Shown here: positions 27,963 through 36,602 of the stretch, one piece after another
Layout of the letters: the number at the start of each line of letters is the position of its first letter
Numbering within the stretch: position 1 is the first letter of the stretch
Source: Proteus vulgaris
GTDB lineage: Bacteria; Pseudomonadota; Gammaproteobacteria; Enterobacterales; Enterobacteriaceae
Length of the DNA: 64,000 bases
Direction of reading: 5' to 3'
Assembly (NCBI GenBank): GCA_901472505.1
Contig: LR590468.1
Coordinates: 3,571,501-3,635,500, forward strand
Made by a program: the position numbers and the translations under genes
The notes under the pieces: generated by a model
What the model saw: only the letters and a program-made list of their open reading frames with translations
Told to the model about the DNA's origin: nothing
Databases searched by the model: none

Positions 27963-29667
27963 TTATTTTTGCCCAAAATAACTGTAAATGTTCAGCAATT
28001 GGGCCCAGCGCTAATGCTGGAACAAAAGTAAGTGCGCCAATCATTAATACGGAGAGGATCAATAACAAAATAAACAGTGGTGAAGTGGTAGAAAGTGTCG
28101 CTAAGCTTTCAGGCTGACGTTTTTTTACGGCTAAACTTCCTGCAATAGCTAAAACAGGTAACATGACACCAAAGCGACCAACGAGCATTGCGATACCTAA
28201 TGACAGATTATAAAAAGGTGAATTGACATTGAGTCCCGCAAAAGCGCTACCGTTATTATTAGCAGCAGAAGTAAAAGCATATAACACTTCACTAAAACCA
28301 TGAGGACCTGGATTTAAAATTGCTTCACGGCCAACATCCGTAAATAAAGCGAGAGCTGTACCTAATAAAACAACGGTAGGGGAAATTAAAATGGCAATGG
28401 CGACCCATTTCATCTCCGAAACGCCTATTTTTTTGCCAAGGTATTCAGGTGCACGACCAACCATTAATCCCGCAATAAATACGGCTAATAAGACGTAGAG
28501 GATCATGCCGTAAAACCCTGAACCGACTCCGCCAAATACCACTTCTCCCGTTTGCATTAACCACATAGGCACCATGCCACCTAATGCTGTTAATGAATCA
28601 TGCATTGCATTGACAGCACCACAAGAAGCCGCCGTTGTGACAGCAACAAAAATGGCGCTACCGATTATGCCAAATCGTGTTTCTTTTCCTTCTAAATTCA
28701 GTGAACTGTCAGTGCCAGCGAATATAAACTCTGGATTTCCTTGCCATTCAGCCCAAGTAATAACACCAACGGCAACAATGAAAATCAGCGTCATGGCCCA
28801 AAGTAAGGTGTAACCTTGGCGCGCTGTTCCGCTTAAGCGACCAAAGGCAAAACACAATGCGGTGGGGATCAGAAAGATAGCAAGTATTTGTAAGAAGTTG
28901 CTGAATGAAGTTGGATTTTCATAAGGATGAGCCGAGTTTGCCGCAAAATAGCCACCGCCATTCGTGCCTAATAACTTTATTGCTTCTTGAGAGGCTACGG
29001 GGCCCATGGGTAACCATTGCTGTTGCCCATCAAGACCTTGACTTAATATTGCAGGATGAAAGTTTTGTATAACGCCTTGACTGACAAATAACAGCGACCA
29101 AATAATCGCTAAAGGCAGTAATACATATAATGTAATGCGACCAATATCAACCCAAGCATTTCCTAATGAGGTACAAGAAGATTGAGTTAACGCTCTAATT
29201 AAAACAAAAGCGACAGCAATACCTGTTGTAGCGGATAAAAAGTTTTGTACAGCAAGTCCTGTCATTTGACTCAAATAGCTGACGGCAGTTTCACCACTAT
29301 AAGCTTGCCAGTTAGTATTTGTAATAAAGCTAATGGTAGTATTTAGCGCTAAATCCCAATTCATATTAGGGGCAAATTGCGGATTTAAGGGTAAATAACC
29401 TTGGTTAAGCAGTATGATAAATAATAAAATTGCGCCCATTAAATTAAAAATAAGTAGAGCAAGCATATAGTGATACCAACTCATAGACTGAATGGCTTTA
29501 CCAGCGGGTTTAAAACCACAGCAACGCCAAATGACATGTTCAGTTTGAGTAACCCAATGAGGTAAATCACCTTCAATTAGGCGAGCCAAATAATGCCCGA
29601 GCATTTTTCCCATTACAAATAGCGTAATCAGAAAAACAGCAAGATATATCAAAATCATAGTTGCCAT
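27963..29667 (-). CDS. kdpA: Potassium-transporting ATPase subunit A, stop codon displaced by one base as given
   Basis: About 567 residues when the 3' end is corrected. It is the channel-like potassium-translocating subunit, with ten TM segments and the four selectivity-filter loops, including [23 protein letters not shown] and [14 protein letters not shown]. The end [15 protein letters not shown] matches the usual C-terminus. A TAA at 27963-27965 sits just ahead of the kdpB RBS, but the A5 run at 27966-27970 (read on the minus strand) puts it out of frame. With A4 it would be in frame. The apparent KdpA-KdpB fusion is therefore probably an artefact. The start lies 2 nt after kdpF. Confidence 0.93.
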
Positions 29668-29669
29668 TT

Positions 29670-29753
29670 TTAAAATGCCTCTGCGTGAAATAACACATAA
29701 ACTAGATAAGCAGTGAGCAAAACAACTAATATCACAGCACCGAATATCAACAT
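29670..29753 (-). CDS. kdpF: KdpF, small subunit of the Kdp ATPase
   Basis: 27 residues, one transmembrane helix ([17 protein letters not shown]) with the characteristic end HAEAF. In E. coli the KdpF end is LVYALINAEAF, so the match is clear. It stabilises the KdpABC complex. ATG at 29753 has AAGGA eight bases upstream, and the stop is 2 nt before kdpA. It is too short for most ORF callers. Confidence 0.92.
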   Translation of the reverse strand: MLIFGAVILVVLLTAYLVYVLFHAEAF

Positions 29754-29832
29754 CAGAACATTCCTTTTACTATTTAGATTGAGTGAGCGTACTTAAAGGT
29801 CTGTAAAGATGTTGATAAAAGAGATATGGGAA

Positions 29833-29854
29833 GTGTAAAAAAAGTATAAAAATG
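29833..29854 (-). promoter_or_regulatory. KdpE binding site upstream of kdpFABCDE
   Basis: On the minus strand the sequence reads CATTTTTATACTTTTTTTAC (29854 to 29835), then AC. This is essentially the KdpE operator of the E. coli kdpFABC promoter as I remember it. It lies about 80 nt upstream of the kdpF start, in line with activator binding just upstream of -35. The match is direct; function is inferred from E. coli. Confidence 0.82.
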
Positions 29855-29981
29855 ACTTAATAGATGGTTTATTACCCCTTGATTTGTTGAAATAATGTCA
29901 CGCCTTTGTTAGATATGAGGGTGAGTTCAAAGAGTATGCTAATTAAATGAGTGGAAATTAGCACTTTCTAGGAGATATTGA

Positions 29982-30668
29982 ATGAATACTCTCTATCTAA
30001 AGGCTAAATGGTTTTTATACTTCTTAAGCCTGTTAATGATTTCATCTATCTTTATGGTTAAAGCGATGGCAAATTCTGATAAAGCATACTTAGTTACATT
30101 GGCACAAGAGGGAAATTTATCTGAATTAAAACGTCAGATAGAACAAGGTGCAAATATTGAACAACGTGATCTAAAATTACGCACACCCTTAATGGCGGCC
30201 ACACATGCTAATCAAATTGATGTCGCAAAATATCTGATAGAAAAAGGCGCTGATGTTAATGCCCGTGACGCGATTCATGATTCACCTTATCTTTACTCGG
30301 GAGCGAGAGGGCTACAGGAAATTTTAGAATTAACCTTATCACATGGAGCCTCTCTTAAAAGTGTTAATCGTTATGGTGGAACGGCATTAATCCCTGCCTC
30401 TGAGCGAGGCCATGTAAAGACTGTAAAAACATTGATTGATGCTGGTGTGGATGTTAATCATATTAATCGTTTAGGTTGGACTGCGCTTATTGAAGCCATT
30501 ATCTTGGGTGATGGTAGCCAAAAATATGAAGATATTGTGACTTTACTTATTGAAGGTGGAGCTAACGTTAACCTCGCCGATGGCTCTGGCCACACACCAT
30601 TAACTTTAGCTAAAGATAAAGGCTATACAAACATCGTTAATATACTTGAACAAGCGGGGGCAAAATAA
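29982..30668 (+). CDS. Exported ankyrin-repeat protein
   Basis: 228 residues. A signal peptide (about 1-31, hydrophobic FLYFLSLLMISSIFMV, cleavage after AMA) is followed by about five ankyrin repeats with the canonical TPLMAAxxxxxxDVAKYLIEKGADVNARD pattern, ending LLIEGGANVNLADGSGHTPLTLAKDKG. Ankyrin repeats mediate protein-protein contacts, and the export signal suggests a periplasmic partner that I cannot name. The RBS is AGGAGATATTG. The stop overlaps the start of the deaminase gene (TAATG), so the two are co-translated. It is divergent from kdp. Confidence 0.8.
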   Translation: MNTLYLKAKWFLYFLSLLMISSIFMVKAMANSDKAYLVTLAQEGNLSELKRQIEQGANIEQRDLKLRTPLMAATHANQIDVAKYLIEKGADVNARDAIHDSPYLYSGARGLQEILELTLSHGASLKSVNRYGGTALIPASERGHVKTVKTLIDAGVDVNHINRLGWTALIEAIILGDGSQKYEDIVTLLIEGGANVNLADGSGHTPLTLAKDKGYTNIVNILEQAGAK

Positions 30669-31129
30669 TGTCAGATAATGAATTTATACAACAAGCCATA
30701 TCGCTTGCAATGGATAATGTGAAAGTAGGGGGAAGACCATTTGGAGCGGTCATTGTGAATAATGGTCAAGTGATTGCAAGTGCCGTTAATCAAATAATAA
30801 CGACAAATGATCCCACTGCCCATGCTGAATTATTAGCATTACGGGAAGCCGGCAAAGTATTAGGGCGAACAAAATTAGATGATTGTATTGTTTATGCTAG
30901 TGGGCAACCTTGCCCAATGTGTCTTGCCGCAATGCGTATGGCGGGGATCTCTAAAATTTTTTATGCCTATTCTAATGAGGATGCAGAGCCTTACGGACTA
31001 TCGACCGCCAGTATTGCTAAAGTATTAAGAAAGGAACCAGAGCAACAAGAAGGCCTTCAATTTACACAGATAAAAACCGAAGATGAAACACAACCTAGGC
31101 TTTATCAGTTTTGGTCGAAACAATCTTAA
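30668..31129 (+). CDS. Nucleoside/guanine deaminase, CDA superfamily
   Basis: 153 residues of the zinc-dependent cytidine-deaminase fold. The metal ligands and catalytic Glu are complete: AHAE (His52, Glu54) and PCPMC (Cys82, Cys85). Spacing and length resemble Bacillus guanine deaminase (GuaD), which converts guanine to xanthine, rather than TadA, although substrate specificity cannot be fixed from these motifs. It shares a TAATG junction with the ankyrin gene. It is cytoplasmic, whereas the ankyrin protein is exported, so the pairing is not simply a complex. A terminator follows. Confidence 0.85.
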   Translation: MSDNEFIQQAISLAMDNVKVGGRPFGAVIVNNGQVIASAVNQIITTNDPTAHAELLALREAGKVLGRTKLDDCIVYASGQPCPMCLAAMRMAGISKIFYAYSNEDAEPYGLSTASIAKVLRKEPEQQEGLQFTQIKTEDETQPRLYQFWSKQS

Positions 31130-31152
31130 GAACGTTAACTTTTTATATATCA

Positions 31153-31191
31153 AAGCCCTAAAAGCGAGAATTTCTTTCGCCTTTAGGGCTT
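31153..31191 (+). terminator. Terminator after the deaminase gene
   Basis: AAGCCCTAAAAGCGA pairs with TTCGCCTTTAGGGCTT (one mismatch) and is followed shortly by ATTTTT. It lies about 25 nt after the deaminase stop and faces dmsD on the opposite strand. Confidence 0.7.
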
Positions 31192-31215
31192 CACATTTTT
31201 ACTGTCAATTGTAAA

Positions 31216-31827
31216 TCAACAAAATAATTGTTTTTCAGCAGGGGTAATATTTAACTGCAATTGCCAGCTTTTGAGCGTTAATGTTGCCAGCATGGCTAAA
31301 CCTTCGTAATAAGGGAATGCCCCTTGCAAAGATAACTTTTCTAAATAACGATAAGCCCATGGTAGAAGGTGTTCAGCTAATAGCTCATTTAATTTTTCAG
31401 GACGTGTTTCTGCAACCCATGCGACCATCATCACCACTAAACCAAAGTGATCTTCAGGCTCATTTTGAGTTAACGCAATATCAATACCGTTTTCTAGCAT
31501 CCACTCGCGTAGATCTAATGTGGAATTACCAAACAATACATTTTCATGATCAAGGTAAACAGAGCCCCAAGGTGGAGCAGGAAGTGCGTAAGGGCCAACA
31601 AATAAACGCTGATAAGCTTGTGCTAAAGTTTCTTCATTAAATGAGGTTTGTGAAAGTAGCGTTGCAATACGTTGCTTTTCTTCCTCATTGCCATAAGGCC
31701 ATTCTTCAACCCACTTTTGACTCGACAGCAGTTCGACAATGTCACTTTTTTCAGTGGGTGCATAATAAAACGCTGCACCTAAAATACGGGCGGTAAGAGA
31801 AATGTCAGTAATAAGTTGTTGTTCCAT
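31216..31827 (-). CDS. dmsD: Tat proofreading chaperone DmsD
   Basis: 203 residues, all-helical TorD/DmsD family, no signal. Family positions such as LYVGPYALPAPPWGSVYLD-like text (here RLFVGPYALPAPPWGSVY) and EPEDHFGLVVMMVAWVAE are present. It binds the twin-arginine leader of DmsA and holds the apo-enzyme until the molybdenum cofactor is inserted. It lies downstream of dmsC in the same direction, separated by a 173-nt gap that contains a long hairpin, so it may be partly independent. Confidence 0.93.
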   Translation of the reverse strand: MEQQLITDISLTARILGAAFYYAPTEKSDIVELLSSQKWVEEWPYGNEEEKQRIATLLSQTSFNEETLAQAYQRLFVGPYALPAPPWGSVYLDHENVLFGNSTLDLREWMLENGIDIALTQNEPEDHFGLVVMMVAWVAETRPEKLNELLAEHLLPWAYRYLEKLSLQGAFPYYEGLAMLATLTLKSWQLQLNITPAEKQLFC

Positions 31828-31932
31828 AATATTTTTATAATCCGCTTAGATTTATTGTCTTTACTATATGCGATTTTCTATCTAAACATAATGACGAAGA
31901 TTAAAAAAGAGTGATACCGCATTATAAAAAGA

Positions 31933-31983
31933 AAACCGCCGTAACAGATAAAAAGTGTGTGCTTTTTACTATTACAACGGTTT
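31933..31983 (-). terminator. Long hairpin between dmsC and dmsD
   Basis: A long, slightly imperfect inverted repeat runs from AAACCGCCGTAACAG to the matching TTACAACGGTTT with an inner AAAAAG/CTTTTT stem. On the minus strand it ends in TTTTC just after the dmsC stop. It probably stops or reduces transcription into dmsD. Confidence 0.65.
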
Positions 31984-32000
31984 AAAGGGTGAGCCTTTAA

Positions 32001-32858
32001 TTAACCAACAACCGCCATGCCGACAGTCATGTGTAAACCATAGAACACACCGCGCCCTATAAATTCACCGACAAACATTAAAATAAAGCCCAACGCTAAT
32101 AACGCAACTGAAGGGTTATTTTTACGCAGAAGCGGTGCAATCCAGCAACTTAAGCCTAAAGCTAAAGCCACTAATTTTATTCCCATTAAAGTACCATAGT
32201 TAGGGACTAAATCGACGGCTTTTTGTACAGAAGTTTGTATAGATCCTAATTCAAAGCCTTGTGATGTTGCCACAATGGCGCTAACGATAATGGCGATAAC
32301 ACTGAGTAATGGCAATGCACTAACACAGTTTAAATTAAAACCTGCAATGCGCATTAAAAGTGCCGCTAAAATAGGGCCACCGATAAAGGCTGTCAGCACA
32401 AAATTAAATGTGGTGTAGTTGTTATACCACGTTGGAACGGTATCAATTTGGTATACGCGAGAGATCGCTGTAATAAATAATGCGGCTAATATAATTACCA
32501 ATGTGACCCATAATTTACCTAATGTAGCTGGCATTTTATTAAGTACAGCCAATAACCAGTAAATACCTCCCAGTGCAAAGAAAATGGAACCGCTGGCAAT
32601 CTCATTACTTAATGAAGAATGTCCCAAACGAAGCAATGAGTTAAATGCGCGTAATGGCGTTCCCATATGCATCATGGATAATAGAAAACCGATCCCCATT
32701 AACGCCCAAAGACCAAACATGCTGTAATGTACTTTTCGGTTCATTTCAGGAGAAAACTTACCCGAAAGGATGGCACATCCCATAATAATAAAGGCGCCCG
32801 CAACACTTTGACCGATAACAGTAAAGAACATTAGTGGCCATTCATGCAATCCCACCAT
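32001..32858 (-). CDS. dmsC: DMSO reductase membrane anchor subunit
   Basis: 285 residues with eight hydrophobic segments of the DmsC family. It opens MVGLHEWPLMFFTVIGQSVAGAF with the conserved HEWPL motif. It anchors DmsAB in the inner membrane and oxidises menaquinol. The start at 32858 follows a near-perfect AGGAGG, six bases upstream, just after the dmsB stop; a longer open frame upstream is not used. It is intact. Confidence 0.95.
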   Translation of the reverse strand: MVGLHEWPLMFFTVIGQSVAGAFIIMGCAILSGKFSPEMNRKVHYSMFGLWALMGIGFLLSMMHMGTPLRAFNSLLRLGHSSLSNEIASGSIFFALGGIYWLLAVLNKMPATLGKLWVTLVIILAALFITAISRVYQIDTVPTWYNNYTTFNFVLTAFIGGPILAALLMRIAGFNLNCVSALPLLSVIAIIVSAIVATSQGFELGSIQTSVQKAVDLVPNYGTLMGIKLVALALGLSCWIAPLLRKNNPSVALLALGFILMFVGEFIGRGVFYGLHMTVGMAVVG

Positions 32859-32859
32859 C

Positions 32860-33477
32860 TTACACCTCCTCTGGGTTTGCCAGATGACCGGTGGTATCAC
32901 CCACAGGACGGCTATTGGCATTTAATTTAAGGACAATATTTGGCTTGGTGTATTTTGCTGAAGGAAGTGGGGCGATTTCAGCTAAATCACCATATTTAGC
33001 ACGTAACTCTTCAATCGGTGCCATATCTAATGCACGTAGTGGACAAGACTCAACACAAATCGGTTTTTTACCTTCTGCCACACGCTCATAGCAACCATCA
33101 CACTTGGTCATATGACCTTTGACTTCATCAAATTGCGGTGCACCGTAAGGGCAAGCCATATGACAATAGCGACAACCGATACAAATATCTTCATTAACGA
33201 CAACAAAGCCATCTTCACGTTTATGCATTGCACCACTCGGACAAACTTTTGCACAAGCAGGATCGTCACAGTGGTTACAGGAAATGGATAAGTAATAAGC
33301 AAATACATTTTGTGTATAAACGCCGTCTTGTTCAGTCCAATCACCACCTGCATATTCATAAATACGGCGGAAGTTGACTTCAGGGGATAAATTTTTAAAA
33401 TCCTTGCACGCCAGTTCACAGGTTTTGCAGCCGGTGCAACGACTTGAATCAATGTAAAAACCATATTGCGTTGACAT
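32860..33477 (-). CDS. dmsB: DMSO reductase iron-sulfur subunit
   Basis: 205 residues with four ferredoxin-like cysteine clusters: CTGCKTCELACKD, CNHCDDPACAKVCP, CIGCRYCHMACPYGAP and CDGCYERVAEGKKPICVESCP. It carries electrons from DmsC to the molybdenum site of DmsA. It is intact, has no own signal peptide and is exported with DmsA by the Tat pathway. It lies 11 nt after dmsA and 1 nt before dmsC. Confidence 0.96.
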   Translation of the reverse strand: MSTQYGFYIDSSRCTGCKTCELACKDFKNLSPEVNFRRIYEYAGGDWTEQDGVYTQNVFAYYLSISCNHCDDPACAKVCPSGAMHKREDGFVVVNEDICIGCRYCHMACPYGAPQFDEVKGHMTKCDGCYERVAEGKKPICVESCPLRALDMAPIEELRAKYGDLAEIAPLPSAKYTKPNIVLKLNANSRPVGDTTGHLANPEEV

Positions 33478-33488
33478 AACCAGACTCC

Positions 33489-35909
33489 TTACGCCTTGAC
33501 GACTTCAACAAGATTACTATGAGAAGGATTACCCTTAGCTAGTGGCGAAGGGCGTTGTGTCGTTAACACGTTAATGCTACCCGCGTGATCAATGCGGTTG
33601 CTATCTGGGTTATACCAAGCACCTTCACTTAGACCGACAACACCCGGCAAAATACGAGGCGTGACTTTTGCATTGATCCTAACTTCACCACGATCGTTAT
33701 AAATACGCACTAAATCACCGTGTTTTATGCCGCGTTTTGATGCATCAACAGGGTTTATCCATATTTCTTGTGGACATGCCGTTTTTAAAACGTCCACATT
33801 GCCATAAGTTGAGTGAGTACGTGACTTATAGTGGAAACCGGTCATTTGTAATGGGTATTTTTCCATTGCTGGATCACCATAACTTTCAAAGCCAGCGGAA
33901 TAAATTGGCAGGGGATCAATGACATCGTCAGATGCGAGTTCCCATGTCGCTTTGATGTCAGCAAGTTGAGATGAATAAATCTCAATTTTACCAGATGGTG
34001 TTGTTAATGGATTGTTTTCAGGATCTTCACGGAATTTACGATAAGCAACGTGATGGCCTTCAGGATCACGTTTTTTGAAGATCCCTTGAGCACGGAACTC
34101 TTCAAATGTTGGAAGTTCTGGTAAATTTTGACGAGATTGTTCGTAAAGATGGCGTAACCACTCTTCTTGAGTTCGGTTTTCAGTGAATTTTTCACCCACC
34201 CCCATACGTTTTGCAATTTCGCTCGTCATTTCATAGATATTACGGCTTTCAAAGCGAGGTTGAATTGCTTGATCAGCAAAAATCACATATGCCATATTAC
34301 CTGCTGATGCATCCATACAGAAATCCATCTGTTCCGATGCAGTGCAATCAGGGAGCAGTATATCGGCATATTTAGCTGATGCAGTCATATGGTTATCGAT
34401 CACCACAATCATTTCGCATTTTTTATCGTCTTGCAAAATGTCGTGAGTACGATTGATTTCAGAATGTTGGTTAACTAAACAGTTACCTGCGTAGTTCCAA
34501 ACCATTTTAATCGGCACATCCAATTTGTCTTTACCACGAACACCATCACGCGTTGCCGTCATTTCGGGGCCACGTAAAATGGCATCCGTCCACATAAACA
34601 TGGAAATGCTGGTGGTGACAGGATTTGTTAGCGTAGGCATTCGCACAAAAGGAATACTGTAAGAGCCTTCGCGAGCACCAGTATTACCGCCGTTAATCCC
34701 CACATTACCCGTTAAAATAGAGAGCATCGCAATAGCGCGAGAAGCAAGCTCACCATTAGAACGGCGTTGAGGTCCCCAGCCTTGTGTAATATAAGCCGGT
34801 TTCGCTGTTGCGATTTCACGTGCTAATTTAACAATACGTGAAGCGGGAATACCTGTAATTTGCGCTGCCCATTCTGGGGTTTTAGGCTGACCATCTGCGC
34901 CATCACCTAAAATATAGGCTTTATAGTGACCATTTTTTGGCGCACCTTCTGGCATCGTAGTTTCATCGTAACCAACACAATATTTATCTAAGAAAGGCTT
35001 ATCAACTAAGTCTTCTTTGATCATGACATAAGCTAACGCATTAACTAATGCGGCATCCGTTCCTGGGCGAATAGGGATCCATTCATCTTCGCGGCCTGCA
35101 CCTGTATCGGTATAGCGTGGGTCGATGATAATCATTCGTGCATCAGATTTTTCACGCGCTTGTTCAACGTAATAGGTGACACCGCCACCACTCATACGTG
35201 TTTCACCAGGATTATTACCGAACATCACGACAAGTTTGGTATTTTCAATATCTGAAGGGCTATTGCCGTCAGCCCAACCACCATAGGTGTAATTTAAGCC
35301 AGCCGCAATTTGTGCCGTACTGTAATCACCGTAGTGATTAAGATAACCACCACAACAATTCATTAAACGAGCAATTAATGTTGCTCCTGGTGGCCATGAC
35401 TTTGTCATGGTGCCACCTAAAGTACCTGTTCCGTAGTTCAGATAAATAGATTCATTACCATAATCTTTTATCAGGCGTTTCATGGTATCTGAAATCGTAT
35501 CGAAGGCCTCATCCCATGAGATACGTTCAAATTTACCTTCACCACGTTGGCCAACACGTTTCATTGGATAACGTAAACGGTCTGGGTTGTAAACACGGCG
35601 ACGCATAGAACGACCACGTAAACAGGCTCGGACTTGGTGTAATTCTTCATAGACATCATTGCCAGTGTTGTCAGTTTCTACATATTTAATTTCACCATCA
35701 ACAACATGCATACGTAGTGGGCAACGGCTACCACAGTTTACGGTGCAGGCGCTCCACACCACTTTTTCGTTGTTCGTTGCTGGCTTTGTTTCTGAGGCAA
35801 CAGCCTGGTTAAAAGGGAGTGATAATCCCCCCGCGGTTATTGCTAGACCACCCGCTGCACCTGTTTTTACAAAACGACGGCGAGATAAGGGAGTGGAAAG
35901 TAACGCCAT
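33489..35909 (-). CDS. dmsA: DMSO reductase catalytic molybdopterin subunit
   Basis: 806 residues. A twin-arginine signal (SRRRFVKTGAAGG, then a hydrophobic stretch and AVA) directs folded export. A 4Fe-4S motif follows (CTVNCGSRCPL with a later RACLRGRS), then the bis-MGD-binding domains (YGTGTLGGTMTKSWPPG, MFGNNPGETRMSGGG, IIIDPRYTDTGAGREDEWIPIRPGTD) and the C-terminal dinucleotide-binding domain (HSTYGNVDVL, GDLVRIYNDRGEV). It reduces DMSO and related N- or S-oxides as terminal electron acceptors during anaerobic growth. It is first in dmsABC. An FNR-type site lies about 180 nt upstream. Confidence 0.97.
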   Translation of the reverse strand: MALLSTPLSRRRFVKTGAAGGLAITAGGLSLPFNQAVASETKPATNNEKVVWSACTVNCGSRCPLRMHVVDGEIKYVETDNTGNDVYEELHQVRACLRGRSMRRRVYNPDRLRYPMKRVGQRGEGKFERISWDEAFDTISDTMKRLIKDYGNESIYLNYGTGTLGGTMTKSWPPGATLIARLMNCCGGYLNHYGDYSTAQIAAGLNYTYGGWADGNSPSDIENTKLVVMFGNNPGETRMSGGGVTYYVEQAREKSDARMIIIDPRYTDTGAGREDEWIPIRPGTDAALVNALAYVMIKEDLVDKPFLDKYCVGYDETTMPEGAPKNGHYKAYILGDGADGQPKTPEWAAQITGIPASRIVKLAREIATAKPAYITQGWGPQRRSNGELASRAIAMLSILTGNVGINGGNTGAREGSYSIPFVRMPTLTNPVTTSISMFMWTDAILRGPEMTATRDGVRGKDKLDVPIKMVWNYAGNCLVNQHSEINRTHDILQDDKKCEMIVVIDNHMTASAKYADILLPDCTASEQMDFCMDASAGNMAYVIFADQAIQPRFESRNIYEMTSEIAKRMGVGEKFTENRTQEEWLRHLYEQSRQNLPELPTFEEFRAQGIFKKRDPEGHHVAYRKFREDPENNPLTTPSGKIEIYSSQLADIKATWELASDDVIDPLPIYSAGFESYGDPAMEKYPLQMTGFHYKSRTHSTYGNVDVLKTACPQEIWINPVDASKRGIKHGDLVRIYNDRGEVRINAKVTPRILPGVVGLSEGAWYNPDSNRIDHAGSINVLTTQRPSPLAKGNPSHSNLVEVVKA

Positions 35910-36088
35910 CTCTTTGATGTTTTTTCATACATTACTCACTTGATTATTTATATTTTTAAGAAAAAACAGAAGCTAACAAGCTTATAGAGAAATAATTATT
36001 GTTATTATTGTTAAAAAATAAGCACTTTAACGTAGGTAATAAAACCCAACTGTTAATGTGGATACTACGTATTTTCTAAAAGTTGTAG

Positions 36089-36102
36089 TTGCTTTACATC
36101 AA
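36089..36102 (-). promoter_or_regulatory. FNR-type site for dmsABC
   Basis: TTGATGTAAAGCAA on the minus strand matches the FNR consensus TTGAT-N4-ATCAA at 9 of 10 positions. A -10-like TAGTAT lies at 36067-36062, which would place the site centre near -41.5, the classical position for FNR activation. The E. coli dms operon is FNR-activated. Sequence match and spacing are seen; function is inferred. Confidence 0.7.
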
Positions 36103-36451
36103 AGAAAAGTGATTTATTACAAGCGTTACCAGTTTTTAGGGTTAACTTAAGTTTTTGTATTATTTAAATTTAATCATTTGATTAATACTGATATATAGTT
36201 AAATATATAACGATTAGTGAGATATGATAATGTTACTGATAACAAAGAATAGACCAAGTGATAATATGCTATCTATCAGATTTAACTAGATTATTTTCCA
36301 ATAAAATTAATTATTGGGTCATTGCTTCCTAAATAAGAATTATTTAACATTATATTAATTTTCTCAGCTAAATAATAAATAAATTGTTTAGCTTTTACGT
36401 TGAGCTGACTTCCTTGTCATCATCAAAATAAGACAAGTAACGTATCTTTTT

Positions 36452-36467
36452 TGTCTTTCAGATCACA
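36452..36467 (+). promoter_or_regulatory. Candidate CRP site upstream of scrA
   Basis: TGTCTTTCAGATCACA has the TGTGA-N6-TCACA layout, with one perfect half (TCACA) and a weak one (TGTCT). It lies about 70 nt upstream of the scr operator. Sucrose operons are commonly under catabolite control. It is a moderate match only. Confidence 0.4.
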
Positions 36468-36533
36468 AATAAAGCGTTTTTATTCCTATTTTTATTGCCA
36501 TTTTAGATGAGTTTTTATTTAATCAGATTATTA

Positions 36534-36549
36534 GCTAAACCGTTTTAGT
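36534..36549 (+). promoter_or_regulatory. LacI-type operator, probable ScrR site
   Basis: GCTAAACCGTTTTAGT is a near-palindrome with the CG centre typical of LacI-family operators. It differs by about two bases from the symmetric GCTAAACCGGTTTAGC associated with ScrR. It lies about 55 nt before the scrA start. The regulator gene scrR is two genes downstream. Confidence 0.6.
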
Positions 36550-36568
36550 TTTTTTACATTGCGATTAA

Positions 36569-36584
36569 TTCGTTTATAAACGAA
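36569..36584. repeat. Perfect 16-bp palindrome before scrA
   Basis: TTCGTTTATAAACGAA is its own reverse complement. It is 18 nt upstream of the scrA start, overlapping the likely promoter or leader. It could be a second regulator site. Its TA centre differs from the CG centre of usual LacI-type operators, so the binding protein is uncertain. Confidence 0.55.
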
Positions 36585-36602
36585 GTTAGACTTACTGAGG
36601 CT

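Larger units (their letters stand above)
35910..36602. other. Divergent control region between dmsA and scrA
   Basis: About 690 bases with no gene. The dmsA side has an FNR-like site and a well-placed -10. The scrA side has a CRP-like site, a LacI-type operator and a perfect palindrome, each listed separately. In the middle (36366-36393) AGCTAAA and TTTAGCT form a 7-bp inverted repeat around 14 nt, with the same half-site as the scr operator. Confidence 0.7.
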
